Shown: positions 35,189 through 43,431 of the stretch, one piece after another
How positions within the stretch are numbered: position 1 is the stretch's first letter
Layout: the number at the start of each line of letters is the position of its first letter
From: Lachnospiraceae bacterium
GTDB taxonomy: Bacteria > Bacillota > Clostridia > Lachnospirales > Lachnospiraceae
DNA: 64,000 bases
NCBI GenBank assembly: GCA_029338735.1
Contig: JAQYAY010000027.1
Coordinates: 1 to 64,000 of the forward strand
Direction: 5' to 3'
Program-made: the position numbers and the translations under genes
Notes under the pieces: generated by a model
What the model saw: only the letters and a program-made list of their open reading frames with translations
Told to the model about the DNA's origin: nothing
Databases searched by the model: none

Positions 35189-36445
35189 ATGGATATAGCT
35201 AAGGATTTCAAGGATCTGCTAGAGAAAAATGATGCGCAGTACGGAGATCGGATAGCACTCAGATATGACCCCGATGATCCGGGCGCCACGATGACCTATC
35301 ACGAGCTCTACACTATGGTCATGCAGAGAGTCACTGAACTGGAAGGTAGGCGTACTGTCAAGGTCATAGATCAGGGCCGGCTGTCATGGATCATCACTAT
35401 GCTTGGTTCCGTGATCGGTGGACACATGACGGTCCTCATGGATCCGGCTCTCACTCCGGAATATGATGACGACATCTATGATAAGAATTATCTGCCGGGG
35501 AAGCTCTTATTTTTCACATCGGGCACCACATCGAAGAACAAGGCCGTCGTACTGAGTCAGGAAGCCCTGCTTCATGCAACAGCCAATGGGCAGCAAATGC
35601 TCCCCTGCAACATGAATGACAGGCTGCTGTCAATTCTTCCGCTGTTTCATGTGTTCGGCTTCGTCTGCTCTTTCCTGTGGCCGCTGTCACAGGGAGCTGA
35701 GATAGATCTGGGCACAGGGTACCGTGGACTTATGACTGATTCGCTCCGCTACCATCCGACGATCATCACGGCAGTGCCTACACTGCTCGATCTGTTGCTT
35801 CGTTCAGATGCCCTGAATCCGGAGCTTCGAATGATACTGATCGGTGCCGGTCCATGCCGGAAAGAGCTGATAGATCAGGTCATCGACAAGGGAGTCAGTA
35901 TCCGCTTCGGATACGGTCTCACTGAGACAGCAAGCGGTGTCGCGATCAGCATATCAGACCACGATCCGTATTCATTCTGCCCATGCCCTGACACGAGAGC
36001 CTCTGTCACCGAGGACGAGGAGCTGCTCATCAGTACGACATCCATGATGGACGGCTACTACATGCATCCGGAGCTGACCGGGAAGAAGCTCACCGGCGGA
36101 GTCCTCCATACAGGAGATATCGCAGTGATCGGTGAAAACGGAGCCATCACCATTATAGGCCGCCTCGATGATGTCCTCGTGATGCCTAATGGTGAAAAGA
36201 TATACTGTCCTGAGGTAGAAAATGATCTGGTCCGTCATCTGGAGCATGAATGCGTGCTGATACTGCGTGAGAATACTCTTACCCTCTCGGTAAAAGCTCC
36301 GTCATCAGAAGAGCCAAAGATAAGGACCATGATAGACGATTACAACAAGACAGTGCCTCTGAGCCGCAAGATCAGGAAGGTCGAGATCCATGAAGACGAC
36401 TTCCCGCGCACTATCACAGGCAAGATTCAGAGATATAAGATATAA
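35189..36445 (+). CDS. Acyl-adenylate-forming ligase (acyl-CoA/acyl-ACP synthetase type)
   Basis: A 418-residue ANL-superfamily enzyme, shorter than the usual 500. The A3 P-loop LLFFTSGTTSKNKA starts at about 106, A5 is YGLTETASG near 246, A7 HTGD, A8 GRLDDVLVMPNGEKI, and the A10 catalytic Lys is K412 in RTITGKIQRYK. The region before A3 is compressed, removing much of the first subdomain. It should activate a carboxylic acid as acyl-AMP and load it onto a thiol. The ACP gene 16 nt downstream is the obvious acceptor. GAGAGGTATGAATA precedes the ATG. Confidence 0.85.
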   Translation: MDIAKDFKDLLEKNDAQYGDRIALRYDPDDPGATMTYHELYTMVMQRVTELEGRRTVKVIDQGRLSWIITMLGSVIGGHMTVLMDPALTPEYDDDIYDKNYLPGKLLFFTSGTTSKNKAVVLSQEALLHATANGQQMLPCNMNDRLLSILPLFHVFGFVCSFLWPLSQGAEIDLGTGYRGLMTDSLRYHPTIITAVPTLLDLLLRSDALNPELRMILIGAGPCRKELIDQVIDKGVSIRFGYGLTETASGVAISISDHDPYSFCPCPDTRASVTEDEELLISTTSMMDGYYMHPELTGKKLTGGVLHTGDIAVIGENGAITIIGRLDDVLVMPNGEKIYCPEVENDLVRHLEHECVLILRENTLTLSVKAPSSEEPKIRTMIDDYNKTVPLSRKIRKVEIHEDDFPRTITGKIQRYKI

Positions 36446-36461
36446 GATATAAGGAGATACA

Positions 36462-36716
36462 ATGTCAGACGAAGAAATTTTTGCAAAATTAAAAGAGATC
36501 CTCGGCATCTGCTGCCCAGATCTCGACATGGCTACTATTGAGATGGATACCCCGATCAACAGGGATCAGGGAATTGATTCACTGAATTTCATCATGATCA
36601 TGACGAAGGTCGAAGCAGCCTATGGCATCAGGATTCCTGATGAGACATGGGACTCACTCTCGACTCCTCATGACGTGATCGGGAAGGTTCAGGAACAGCT
36701 GGCTCTCAGATCATAG
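36462..36716 (+). CDS. Acyl carrier protein
   Basis: 84 residues. Four-helix carrier with the phosphopantetheine site GIDSLNFI, Ser40, and acidic helix II. It differs from a typical FabD-cluster AcpP in carrying two N-terminal cysteines (ICCPD) and a divergent helix III. AAGGAGATACA precedes the ATG. It follows the adenylating ligase by 16 nt; the two would form a loading pair for a tethered acyl substrate. Its stop overlaps the convergent deaminase-like gene by 11 nt. Confidence 0.9.
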   Translation: MSDEEIFAKLKEILGICCPDLDMATIEMDTPINRDQGIDSLNFIMIMTKVEAAYGIRIPDETWDSLSTPHDVIGKVQEQLALRS

Positions 36717-39144
36717 TGTAGAGCGGCCGTTCCTTATCGAAGAACTTCACATAGCCTTCAAGAGACTCGGCTTTCCTGATCAGATGGCGTGCACCTTTCC
36801 AGACAAAGATGCGCGCCTTTCCTTTGCCATTCTTTGCCTCCTGGATCATATTTTCACCGGCAGAATTGCCATCCATTGCGATGAGTATTGACGGACGGCG
36901 CTCATAGATCTCATAGTTGACACTCTTGTAGATCCCCATGCCCTCGAAGTCAGGTGAAATACGGATATGGACTCCTGAATCACGGAGTGCATTCCTCTCC
37001 TTGGCTGTCAGAAGTGACGGCACAAAAGCATATATATCAAATCTGCTGCTGCGTTCCTGATTCAGCTCCACCAGCTTCTGCTCATATCCGCTCAGCTTGT
37101 GACCTATGACGAAGAAATATTCTGACGGGTCGAGCTGGTCCATAAGCTCCTTAATCTGTGCTATTCCATCCATTGTGGCACGGGTCGTTCTCTTCTCTGT
37201 ATTGAAGCTGCCGCCGACCAGAATCACCGGTGTACGGTCCCATGGCAGATCATCTATCTGGTTCTTGAGCTCTGTCACAGCATCCAGATGACGGTTCTTA
37301 TTGATGTAGAGGCCCTCAATATGGTTCTTTCCCATATGCGACAGGATGACCTCTTCTATAGTGTGGTCGCCTTTTATTTTTTCAAAACGCTTCTGCTTGC
37401 GCTCGAATCCTGATATGCTTTTATCAATGATATACTGGTCGGTGTGCTTCATTGAAGCGACCTGATCTGGGCCCAGTCCCAGAAGATACATGAGTGACAG
37501 CTGCTCATCACGTGGGGACGTACCATAGATTGCTGCTCCGTCTGTTCCCTGAACACACATGATACCTTCTTCGAGATACTGCTTCAGCGGATGGTTCTCG
37601 AGGGAATTCAGATTGTTGAGTCGGACATTTGACGTGATCTGGAATTCCAGTACTATATGTGAATCCCTGATCGCATTCATGAGCTCGCGTCCCTTCTGCG
37701 AAGTCAGGGAATAGGTGTAGAGACCATGGCCGATACGCATATGTGGCATCTTCTGTCCCGGTGCAAGTGAATCCCTGACGCACTCAATCGAATGAGCAAT
37801 ATTCTCCTTCTGGCTGTCATTCTCACCTGCATGAACCCTGATTACGAAATCAGGGTCATCGGCTGCTATTTTTGCAATCTCCTTGAATACCGGCTTCAGG
37901 GAAATGATATCATTGATCTCTTCACCGACAAAGTCGACTCCTGCCACATACGGATCCAGTGCCGTACCCTTGAGGGCCGCAATATTCTGTGACAGATAGT
38001 CATCAGGTGTGACGGCATCTTTTACGATTGTGAGCGGAATCCTTCGGATTGCTGCAAGGAAACGCAGCATGACGCCTGTCTCCTTATAGATCTCCGGCAT
38101 CACCTCGTGGACCTCTTCGAGCATATGAATGGACTCATATTTTTTCACGAGAGTCGTATCAGAAATCTCTGCATATACTATGCCCTGTGACTCGTATGTA
38201 CGCGCGATCCACAGCAGAAGGTCCTGAAACAGAGAATTGTTGTGATATCTCCTGTCTTCCCTGTCTTTCATCATCTGATACACATAGTGCCTGATATCAT
38301 CATCCGGCACCTGGCCTGCATTCACCAGTGGAAAAGTATCCTCTGCCTCCCTGCCTTTACAGAAGACATAGCGGTAGAGGTAGACTTTTTCGAGATTCGT
38401 AAACACCGCCTGGCCGTCCTTAAGTATTGATAGCGAGGCACGGATCTTTGCTATATTTTCCTCGGCATTATCGAGATTGTGAAGGATCAGGTCTGCGAAG
38501 TTGATAAAAGTATTGTCATTTATCCTTCTGGCGAGGTATTTGCCCTTCAGAACCGAATCCACAAACTGCTTCTCGACCTTTGCACGGCGCGCTGCCATCA
38601 CTGCTTCCTGCTCCGGTGTCAGTTTCAGTTCGAGCTTTCTCACATAATAGAGAGGGTAGCGGATCTGATGGATGATTCCCAGTGCTATCAGGATATCGCC
38701 TGACAGATTCGCGTTCATATGGGTATGCAGGTCGGAACGGAACTTGTAATCACGAGGGATATAGTCCTTGAAAATGGTGCGCCAGAGGTCTGTGCTATAA
38801 TCCTTCGTCTGGCTCATCAGCGTCTTCGAAATGGCTGGGATCCTGGCCTTGAGTTCGACCCTTCCATCGGCATGGATATTGGCGACTTTCATATTGCCCA
38901 TTCTAAAGACCCAGACATCCTCATTATTGCCATCCACGTAGCATGGCACCTTTCCGCGTATCACAAGGAGGCCGTTCTCGTCCTCTGAGAGCGGCTCGTC
39001 AATCAGGCGTGCGAGATTCCGTATCAGGTTTCCAGTGTGATGATTCGGGGTCGCCAGTTCGTAATATAAATCGTCCAGCTCCCAGTAGAGAGTCACGACG
39101 ATGTCTTTTTCGTTATCTAAGAAAAATCGTGTAAAATAAGTCAT
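36706..39144 (-). CDS. Large adenosine-deaminase-fold protein with extra N- and C-terminal domains
   Basis: 812 residues, about twice the length of a normal adenosine deaminase. The amidohydrolase core (about 130-590) keeps the zinc and catalytic residues: HTH (H140/H142), VHAGEND (H438, E441), RIGHGLY (H473) and QGTDGAAIYGTS (D535; the usual second Asp is Gly). The N-terminal 130 residues form an unassigned beta-rich domain. Residues about 640-812 (VILVGGSFNTEKRTT...FVIGHKLSGYE...) look like a Rossmann-type SLOG- or TIR-like nucleotide-binding fold. It may deaminate an adenine nucleotide or sense one. No ATPase partner gene is adjacent. No ribosome site is seen before ATG 39144. Confidence 0.7.
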   Translation of the reverse strand: MTYFTRFFLDNEKDIVVTLYWELDDLYYELATPNHHTGNLIRNLARLIDEPLSEDENGLLVIRGKVPCYVDGNNEDVWVFRMGNMKVANIHADGRVELKARIPAISKTLMSQTKDYSTDLWRTIFKDYIPRDYKFRSDLHTHMNANLSGDILIALGIIHQIRYPLYYVRKLELKLTPEQEAVMAARRAKVEKQFVDSVLKGKYLARRINDNTFINFADLILHNLDNAEENIAKIRASLSILKDGQAVFTNLEKVYLYRYVFCKGREAEDTFPLVNAGQVPDDDIRHYVYQMMKDREDRRYHNNSLFQDLLLWIARTYESQGIVYAEISDTTLVKKYESIHMLEEVHEVMPEIYKETGVMLRFLAAIRRIPLTIVKDAVTPDDYLSQNIAALKGTALDPYVAGVDFVGEEINDIISLKPVFKEIAKIAADDPDFVIRVHAGENDSQKENIAHSIECVRDSLAPGQKMPHMRIGHGLYTYSLTSQKGRELMNAIRDSHIVLEFQITSNVRLNNLNSLENHPLKQYLEEGIMCVQGTDGAAIYGTSPRDEQLSLMYLLGLGPDQVASMKHTDQYIIDKSISGFERKQKRFEKIKGDHTIEEVILSHMGKNHIEGLYINKNRHLDAVTELKNQIDDLPWDRTPVILVGGSFNTEKRTTRATMDGIAQIKELMDQLDPSEYFFVIGHKLSGYEQKLVELNQERSSRFDIYAFVPSLLTAKERNALRDSGVHIRISPDFEGMGIYKSVNYEIYERRPSILIAMDGNSAGENMIQEAKNGKGKARIFVWKGARHLIRKAESLEGYVKFFDKERPLYTMI

Positions 39145-39161
39145 TACTATTTATAGGTATA

Positions 39162-39959
39162 TTAAAATCCGTGTCCGCCGCCCGATGAACTGCTGCCACC
39201 TCCTGAGAAGCCGCCACCTCCTGAGAAGCCGCCAGATGATCCGCCACTCGATGATGACTGTGGCCTGCGGGTTCTGTGCATCACGACGTTTAAGAATACA
39301 GGATTGATCATGCCATTGAAGGTCGCTGCCCTGAACTGGGTTCTGCCGATATTTTCAGGGATTACCGGTGCTACCTTTCTGTTCTTTCGTGATGAAACCA
39401 TGGCGATAAACATGATAAAGAACCCGAGAAAAATCCCAAGCAGAATGGCAACTGCATATCTCATCGGCCGCAGAATAAAGCCATGCTCAACAACATCATT
39501 GATCTGTGAAAAAGCCTCGCTCAGACACTCATAGTAATTACCATTCGTTGCATACCTGTAGACATTGTCGGTCACATCACGCGCATCTGAGCTGGTGAAT
39601 TCCTGACGACAGCTGCCGAATCCACCAGTGTAGAGCTGTCTGTCAGACATATTGATAATGAAAGCCACACCATCCGAATCACCAAACTTCTCATGATAGC
39701 ATTCGTCCATCTCTTCATGCATGCTGCTGGCCCCGGACATGTAGGCATTCTCAGTCACAATCATGTAGTTCCTGTCAGCAGAATACTCAGCTAACTGATT
39801 ACTCAGCTCCATTTCCTGCGCGTCAGTCATAAGCCCCGCCCCATCATAGATGAAGACATTGCCGTTATCAGAAGCTGCAAGAGCAGCAAGGGGACCAGAC
39901 ATCAGGAAAATAACTACAAAAGTAAGCAGGCAGGCGGCCCATCTGTTAATATTTCTCAT
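39162..39959 (-). CDS. TPM-domain membrane protein (YdjH/YgcG-like)
   Basis: 265 residues from MRNINRWAAC (39959). A signal peptide (to about Ala29) is followed by a TPM_phosphatase domain (about 32-160: YDGAGLMTDAQEMELSNQL, DSDGVAFIINMSDRQLY), a transmembrane helix (about 170-192) and a Gly/Ser-rich tail ending GGGHGF. TPM proteins act in envelope or photosystem maintenance and some have phosphatase activity. The ATG lies 14 nt inside the upstream gene. In B. subtilis the similar YdjH works with YdjG to bring PspA to the membrane. Confidence 0.85.
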   Translation of the reverse strand: MRNINRWAACLLTFVVIFLMSGPLAALAASDNGNVFIYDGAGLMTDAQEMELSNQLAEYSADRNYMIVTENAYMSGASSMHEEMDECYHEKFGDSDGVAFIINMSDRQLYTGGFGSCRQEFTSSDARDVTDNVYRYATNGNYYECLSEAFSQINDVVEHGFILRPMRYAVAILLGIFLGFFIMFIAMVSSRKNRKVAPVIPENIGRTQFRAATFNGMINPVFLNVVMHRTRRPQSSSSGGSSGGFSGGGGFSGGGSSSSGGGHGF

Positions 39960-41520
39960 TAAGTCCGCCTCCCCTCTTCCCGAACTGCGGCAGCGGCTGC
40001 GTCGCAATCCTGTTGTAATCCCTCGCCATCTGCACCGCCACAATGATCATGACAACAATATTTATAATGATAAGTCCGTACATGAACACATCAGAATGCG
40101 GATCAAGCACCAGATCAGCCAGTGACAGCATCGAACCAATCATAGCAAGAACAGCAGTGAAAGAAGAACTGCCTCTTGCCTTGGCGATCATCACGATCAC
40201 AGCCGCCACAAATATGATAAATGCAATACCCCTGAACAGATACCCGATAGCAGTCCCACTCATAGCCATCAGAATAGCAATCACCATCAGCACAAGACTC
40301 GTAACAGTTCTGGCACTCAGACCGCCCTTCTTTTTGTGATCCACTGCATACGGGTCATTCGGTTTTTTATTACTTTTGTTTCCGTTATATCCTGCATCAT
40401 CAAGATGATTCTCTTTCCTGTATATCCTGTTCGACTGGAAAGATGCAACAATCATCAGAACAGAAGATAAAAGAAGTGTCACAAAAGGCACCGCATGCAT
40501 GTCGATAGTTCCGAAAACTCCTGACAGCAGGAGCAGAATAACTGCACATATTGCCGAAGCCACAAGAGATCCCCTCACATATTTTCCTATATCTACTGGC
40601 AGATCAACATGAGCTGCACCTGTCTGGCCATTGATGACAGTGTAGGCCACGCTGTTATTTTTCCTCGTAGTCAGAAACCACAGCGGCAGATATGCCCCGG
40701 TATTCTCAGATGCCTTGCTGACATACGGATCAATCTCCTGCTGCTGCACATATGCACTCTCCGCGAGATAGTACCCGTCATGATCACCAGCTGTCAGATC
40801 CAGCTTTCTCCTGATGATATCTATGCATCTCGTCTTCGTCTCGTCATCGTACACATCCGGATCGACCGTCGAATTCTCCGCATAGAAACCTGCCATATAA
40901 TTCGGGTTGAAATCGCGCATCTGCTCATAGAAAAATGGTTCGATCTGTTCACTCACCGTATCATCCAGAGTCTGGGATGCATCCTGCCCCACACTGATCT
41001 CACAGTCGAGGTCTGTCTCCATATCTGCCGTGTAATGGTAGTCATACATGGCGTCGGAATCGTCCTTTGCGATAGGGATAGACAGCCTGCCTTTTGCCTC
41101 ATAATTATAGATCCAGTACGGAGTGTAGAGTCCCACAAATGACTCAAGTCCGGCAGATGTCTTCAGATCATCCGGCAGAAAAGGCACACCGTCCACCATT
41201 CGCTGGTACCTGTCTATACAGTCCTGCTTCGACAGTGCAAACGGGATAATCCTGTCCGGATATCCTCTCTGCGAAAAATGCTCAGCATTCGTGATCTCTG
41301 CTCCACAGTACGGACAGAAATTCATCCCGTCAAGAGACGGCGCCGCCACCTCGCCGCCACAGTTCGGACAGGTGACTACCTCCCGTATATAATTGAACTC
41401 CTGTGATTTATATTCATCTACTGGAAAAAAAGAGCCACACGACTGACATTTCATCTTGTGGCTCTTCACATCATATATGAGCTGCCCGCCGCATGACGGG
41501 CACGGAAAAAGATTCGCCAA
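39946..41520 (-). CDS. Zinc-ribbon membrane protein (YdjG-like)
   Basis: 524 residues. The N-terminus has two zinc ribbons (CPSCG...CQSCG and CPNCG...CPYCG). A long middle domain includes YTPYWIYNYEAKG. About six transmembrane helices follow in two groups (about 310-355 and 410-510), ending in a basic tail. The start is an unusual TTG at 41520, chosen because AAGGAGGATTAA lies just upstream and MANLFPCPSCGG follows directly. It lies between the SPFH and TPM genes, the order of B. subtilis ydjI-ydjG-ydjH-type loci. Confidence 0.85.
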   Translation of the reverse strand: MANLFPCPSCGGQLIYDVKSHKMKCQSCGSFFPVDEYKSQEFNYIREVVTCPNCGGEVAAPSLDGMNFCPYCGAEITNAEHFSQRGYPDRIIPFALSKQDCIDRYQRMVDGVPFLPDDLKTSAGLESFVGLYTPYWIYNYEAKGRLSIPIAKDDSDAMYDYHYTADMETDLDCEISVGQDASQTLDDTVSEQIEPFFYEQMRDFNPNYMAGFYAENSTVDPDVYDDETKTRCIDIIRRKLDLTAGDHDGYYLAESAYVQQQEIDPYVSKASENTGAYLPLWFLTTRKNNSVAYTVINGQTGAAHVDLPVDIGKYVRGSLVASAICAVILLLLSGVFGTIDMHAVPFVTLLLSSVLMIVASFQSNRIYRKENHLDDAGYNGNKSNKKPNDPYAVDHKKKGGLSARTVTSLVLMVIAILMAMSGTAIGYLFRGIAFIIFVAAVIVMIAKARGSSSFTAVLAMIGSMLSLADLVLDPHSDVFMYGLIIINIVVMIIVAVQMARDYNRIATQPLPQFGKRGGGLNEKY

Positions 41521-41530
41521 TTAATCCTCC

Positions 41531-42649
41531 TTAGAAATCTGGTTTCGGGGCGCCGCACTTAGGGCAGAAATTGCCGTCCGACTTCGTGCCGCACTTAGGG
41601 CAGAACCACTCACCTGGCTTCGGAGCTGATACATCGCTCTGCTGTGGCTCGCTCTTGTTCTGGTTCTGGAAGAACTGGTTCGCATTGATGCCGCCTGCAT
41701 TTAATGCCATATTCATCCCGGCAAATCCCATCATCGCACCATTACTATTGCCTGCTGCCGTGCGCATGGCCTCAGCCTGTGCCTGCACGAGCGCTGCTCC
41801 TGCCATACCCTGATTCTTGTATACTGCCTGTCTCTGTACATCCTGCAGCATCTTCTGGTCTTCTTCAGGAATCGTAGCCGAAATGATCTGAACCGAAGTC
41901 AGTGACAGACCGTAATGCGAGGTCCATGACTGGTCGAGCTCACTCTTCATTGCATCACTTATCGCCTTCGTCTGACCTGGCAGAGCCGACGGACGGATTC
42001 CGATACCGCTGAGCTGTGCGAATGTCGGTTGCAGTGCCTGAACGAACTCCGCACGGAGCTGGTCATTCATCTGATCTACTGTGAATTCATCGGCCACATT
42101 TCCAGCAATTGCAGTATAGAGAACCACCGGATCCGACACATGCATCGTATATGTTCCATTGCATCTGACAGATGTATCGAGGTCCAGGCCGATATTTCCA
42201 TCGACTATCCGGAAAGGCACCGGCTGCGGTGTACCGAACTTGCAGCCGATGAGCTCCTTCATATTGACATAGTAGATCCTCTGCTGAATAGGATTCAGTC
42301 CGCCATATGAAAATCTCTCCCAGCCCTTTTTTATCACATCAGAGATGCTTCCGGAGAAAAATGACGGCGACGTCCCATCCTCCCAGGTATAGGCACCCGG
42401 CTCAGCTGCCACGTCAAGTATCTGCCCCTGACTCACCAGAATCGCACACTGGCCCTTATTTACAATGACTGTTGAACCCTTTGATATGTCATCTGTATCA
42501 GCATGCTTATTCGATGATCTGCCACTCACCATGTGCGTGGCTCTTCTGATCAGAACCTGTGACGGCAGTGAGTCACAGGTATAGAACTCCTTCCACTGAT
42601 TGGCAAGCTCTCCTGAAACGGAGCCTGCAAATGCTTTGATAAATCCCAT
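41531..42649 (-). CDS. SPFH-domain protein with C-terminal zinc ribbons (YdjI-like)
   Basis: 372 residues. It begins MGFIKAFAGSVSGELANQWKE like YdjI and the so-called virion-core-like proteins. An SPFH/band-7-type domain spans about 60-270, followed by a Met/Ala/Asn/Gln-rich helical stretch. Two C-terminal zinc ribbons (FCPKCGTK, FCPKCGAP) match those of the next protein. AAAGGAGAAAATGA precedes the ATG. YdjI takes part in membrane-stress protection in B. subtilis; the same role here is an inference. pspA itself is not in the window. Confidence 0.88.
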   Translation of the reverse strand: MGFIKAFAGSVSGELANQWKEFYTCDSLPSQVLIRRATHMVSGRSSNKHADTDDISKGSTVIVNKGQCAILVSQGQILDVAAEPGAYTWEDGTSPSFFSGSISDVIKKGWERFSYGGLNPIQQRIYYVNMKELIGCKFGTPQPVPFRIVDGNIGLDLDTSVRCNGTYTMHVSDPVVLYTAIAGNVADEFTVDQMNDQLRAEFVQALQPTFAQLSGIGIRPSALPGQTKAISDAMKSELDQSWTSHYGLSLTSVQIISATIPEEDQKMLQDVQRQAVYKNQGMAGAALVQAQAEAMRTAAGNSNGAMMGFAGMNMALNAGGINANQFFQNQNKSEPQQSDVSAPKPGEWFCPKCGTKSDGNFCPKCGAPKPDF

Positions 42650-42688
42650 TCATTTTCTCCTTTACTTTTTTCAACGAATCCTTATGAT

Positions 42689-43255
42689 TCAGGCCTTCTG
42701 AACCCCGTAGTGCATCAGGTCAGCTTTGGTAAGAGCTGCTCTTAGCGGATTTCCGACGATCATTGCGATAGCAATCTTGATAGCATCGAATGGAAGGAAC
42801 GGAAGTACGCAGAGCGAAAGGCTCGTAGCCAGATTGCTTCCTGACTCGATCATGAACCATGCTGTACCGAATGCATAGCATACGAGAACTCCGATAACCA
42901 TTCCGATGGCCTGAATCACATACTTCAGCGCGCCTTTCTTTTTCTCAGACCAGGTGATGAATGCTCCTGCGATAAGGATCATCGGGATGCATCCGATCAG
43001 ATATCCGCCTGTAGGACCGGCAAGCTTGGCGATGCCGCCCTGCCATCCCGAAAATACCGGCAGTCCGGCAGCTCCGAGAAGCAGGAAAATAGTAAATGCA
43101 AGTGTCCCGAGCTTGGTACCTACAGCGAATACACAGAACAGTGCAGCAAGCACTAACAGTGATACAGGAACAGGTCCGACAGGTACCGAAATCGGTGCCA
43201 GAATGCAGCACACAGCTGCCATCAGTGCAGTAACAGTAATCTCTTTGATCTTCAT
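42689..43255 (-). CDS. bioY: Biotin transporter BioY
   Basis: 188 residues from MKIKEITVTALMAAV (43255; AAGGAG 7 nt upstream). This is the biotin-specific ECF S component with six helices and the family motifs AAGLPVFSGWQGG and LAGPTGGYLIGC. It can import biotin alone or with an ECF module. The length is standard. It is monocistronic behind a strong promoter. A BirA operator is not evident. Confidence 0.93.
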   Translation of the reverse strand: MKIKEITVTALMAAVCCILAPISVPVGPVPVSLLVLAALFCVFAVGTKLGTLAFTIFLLLGAAGLPVFSGWQGGIAKLAGPTGGYLIGCIPMILIAGAFITWSEKKKGALKYVIQAIGMVIGVLVCYAFGTAWFMIESGSNLATSLSLCVLPFLPFDAIKIAIAMIVGNPLRAALTKADLMHYGVQKA

Positions 43256-43292
43256 GTAAAACTCCTTATGTAATAAATAAAACTTCAAACAG

Positions 43293-43321
43293 ATTTTATA
43301 ATTTTTATGTATATCTGTCAA
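43293..43321 (-). promoter_or_regulatory. Promoter of bioY
   Basis: Minus-strand TTGACA (43316-43321), 17-bp spacer, TAAAAT (43293-43298); the ATG is about 38 nt downstream. A near-consensus sigma-A site. Confidence 0.85.
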
Positions 43322-43431
43322 ATTTATCTATAAAAAAAGACCTGCCTCCAGCTCCGTAATTGAAGCGCGGTCGTTATGCCAGATCATTTTTTGCATTTCA
43401 ATACGTCCTGAATTGTGATATAGTACAGGTT

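Noticed and set aside
36706-39144. Complete RADAR defence system
   Set aside because: No RdrA-type ATPase lies next to the deaminase-like gene; neighbours are the lipid locus and membrane-stress genes.
43256-43359. BirA operator or biotin riboswitch for bioY
   Set aside because: A strong promoter is present, but no TTGTTAAC-type paired half-sites or structured leader can be seen.
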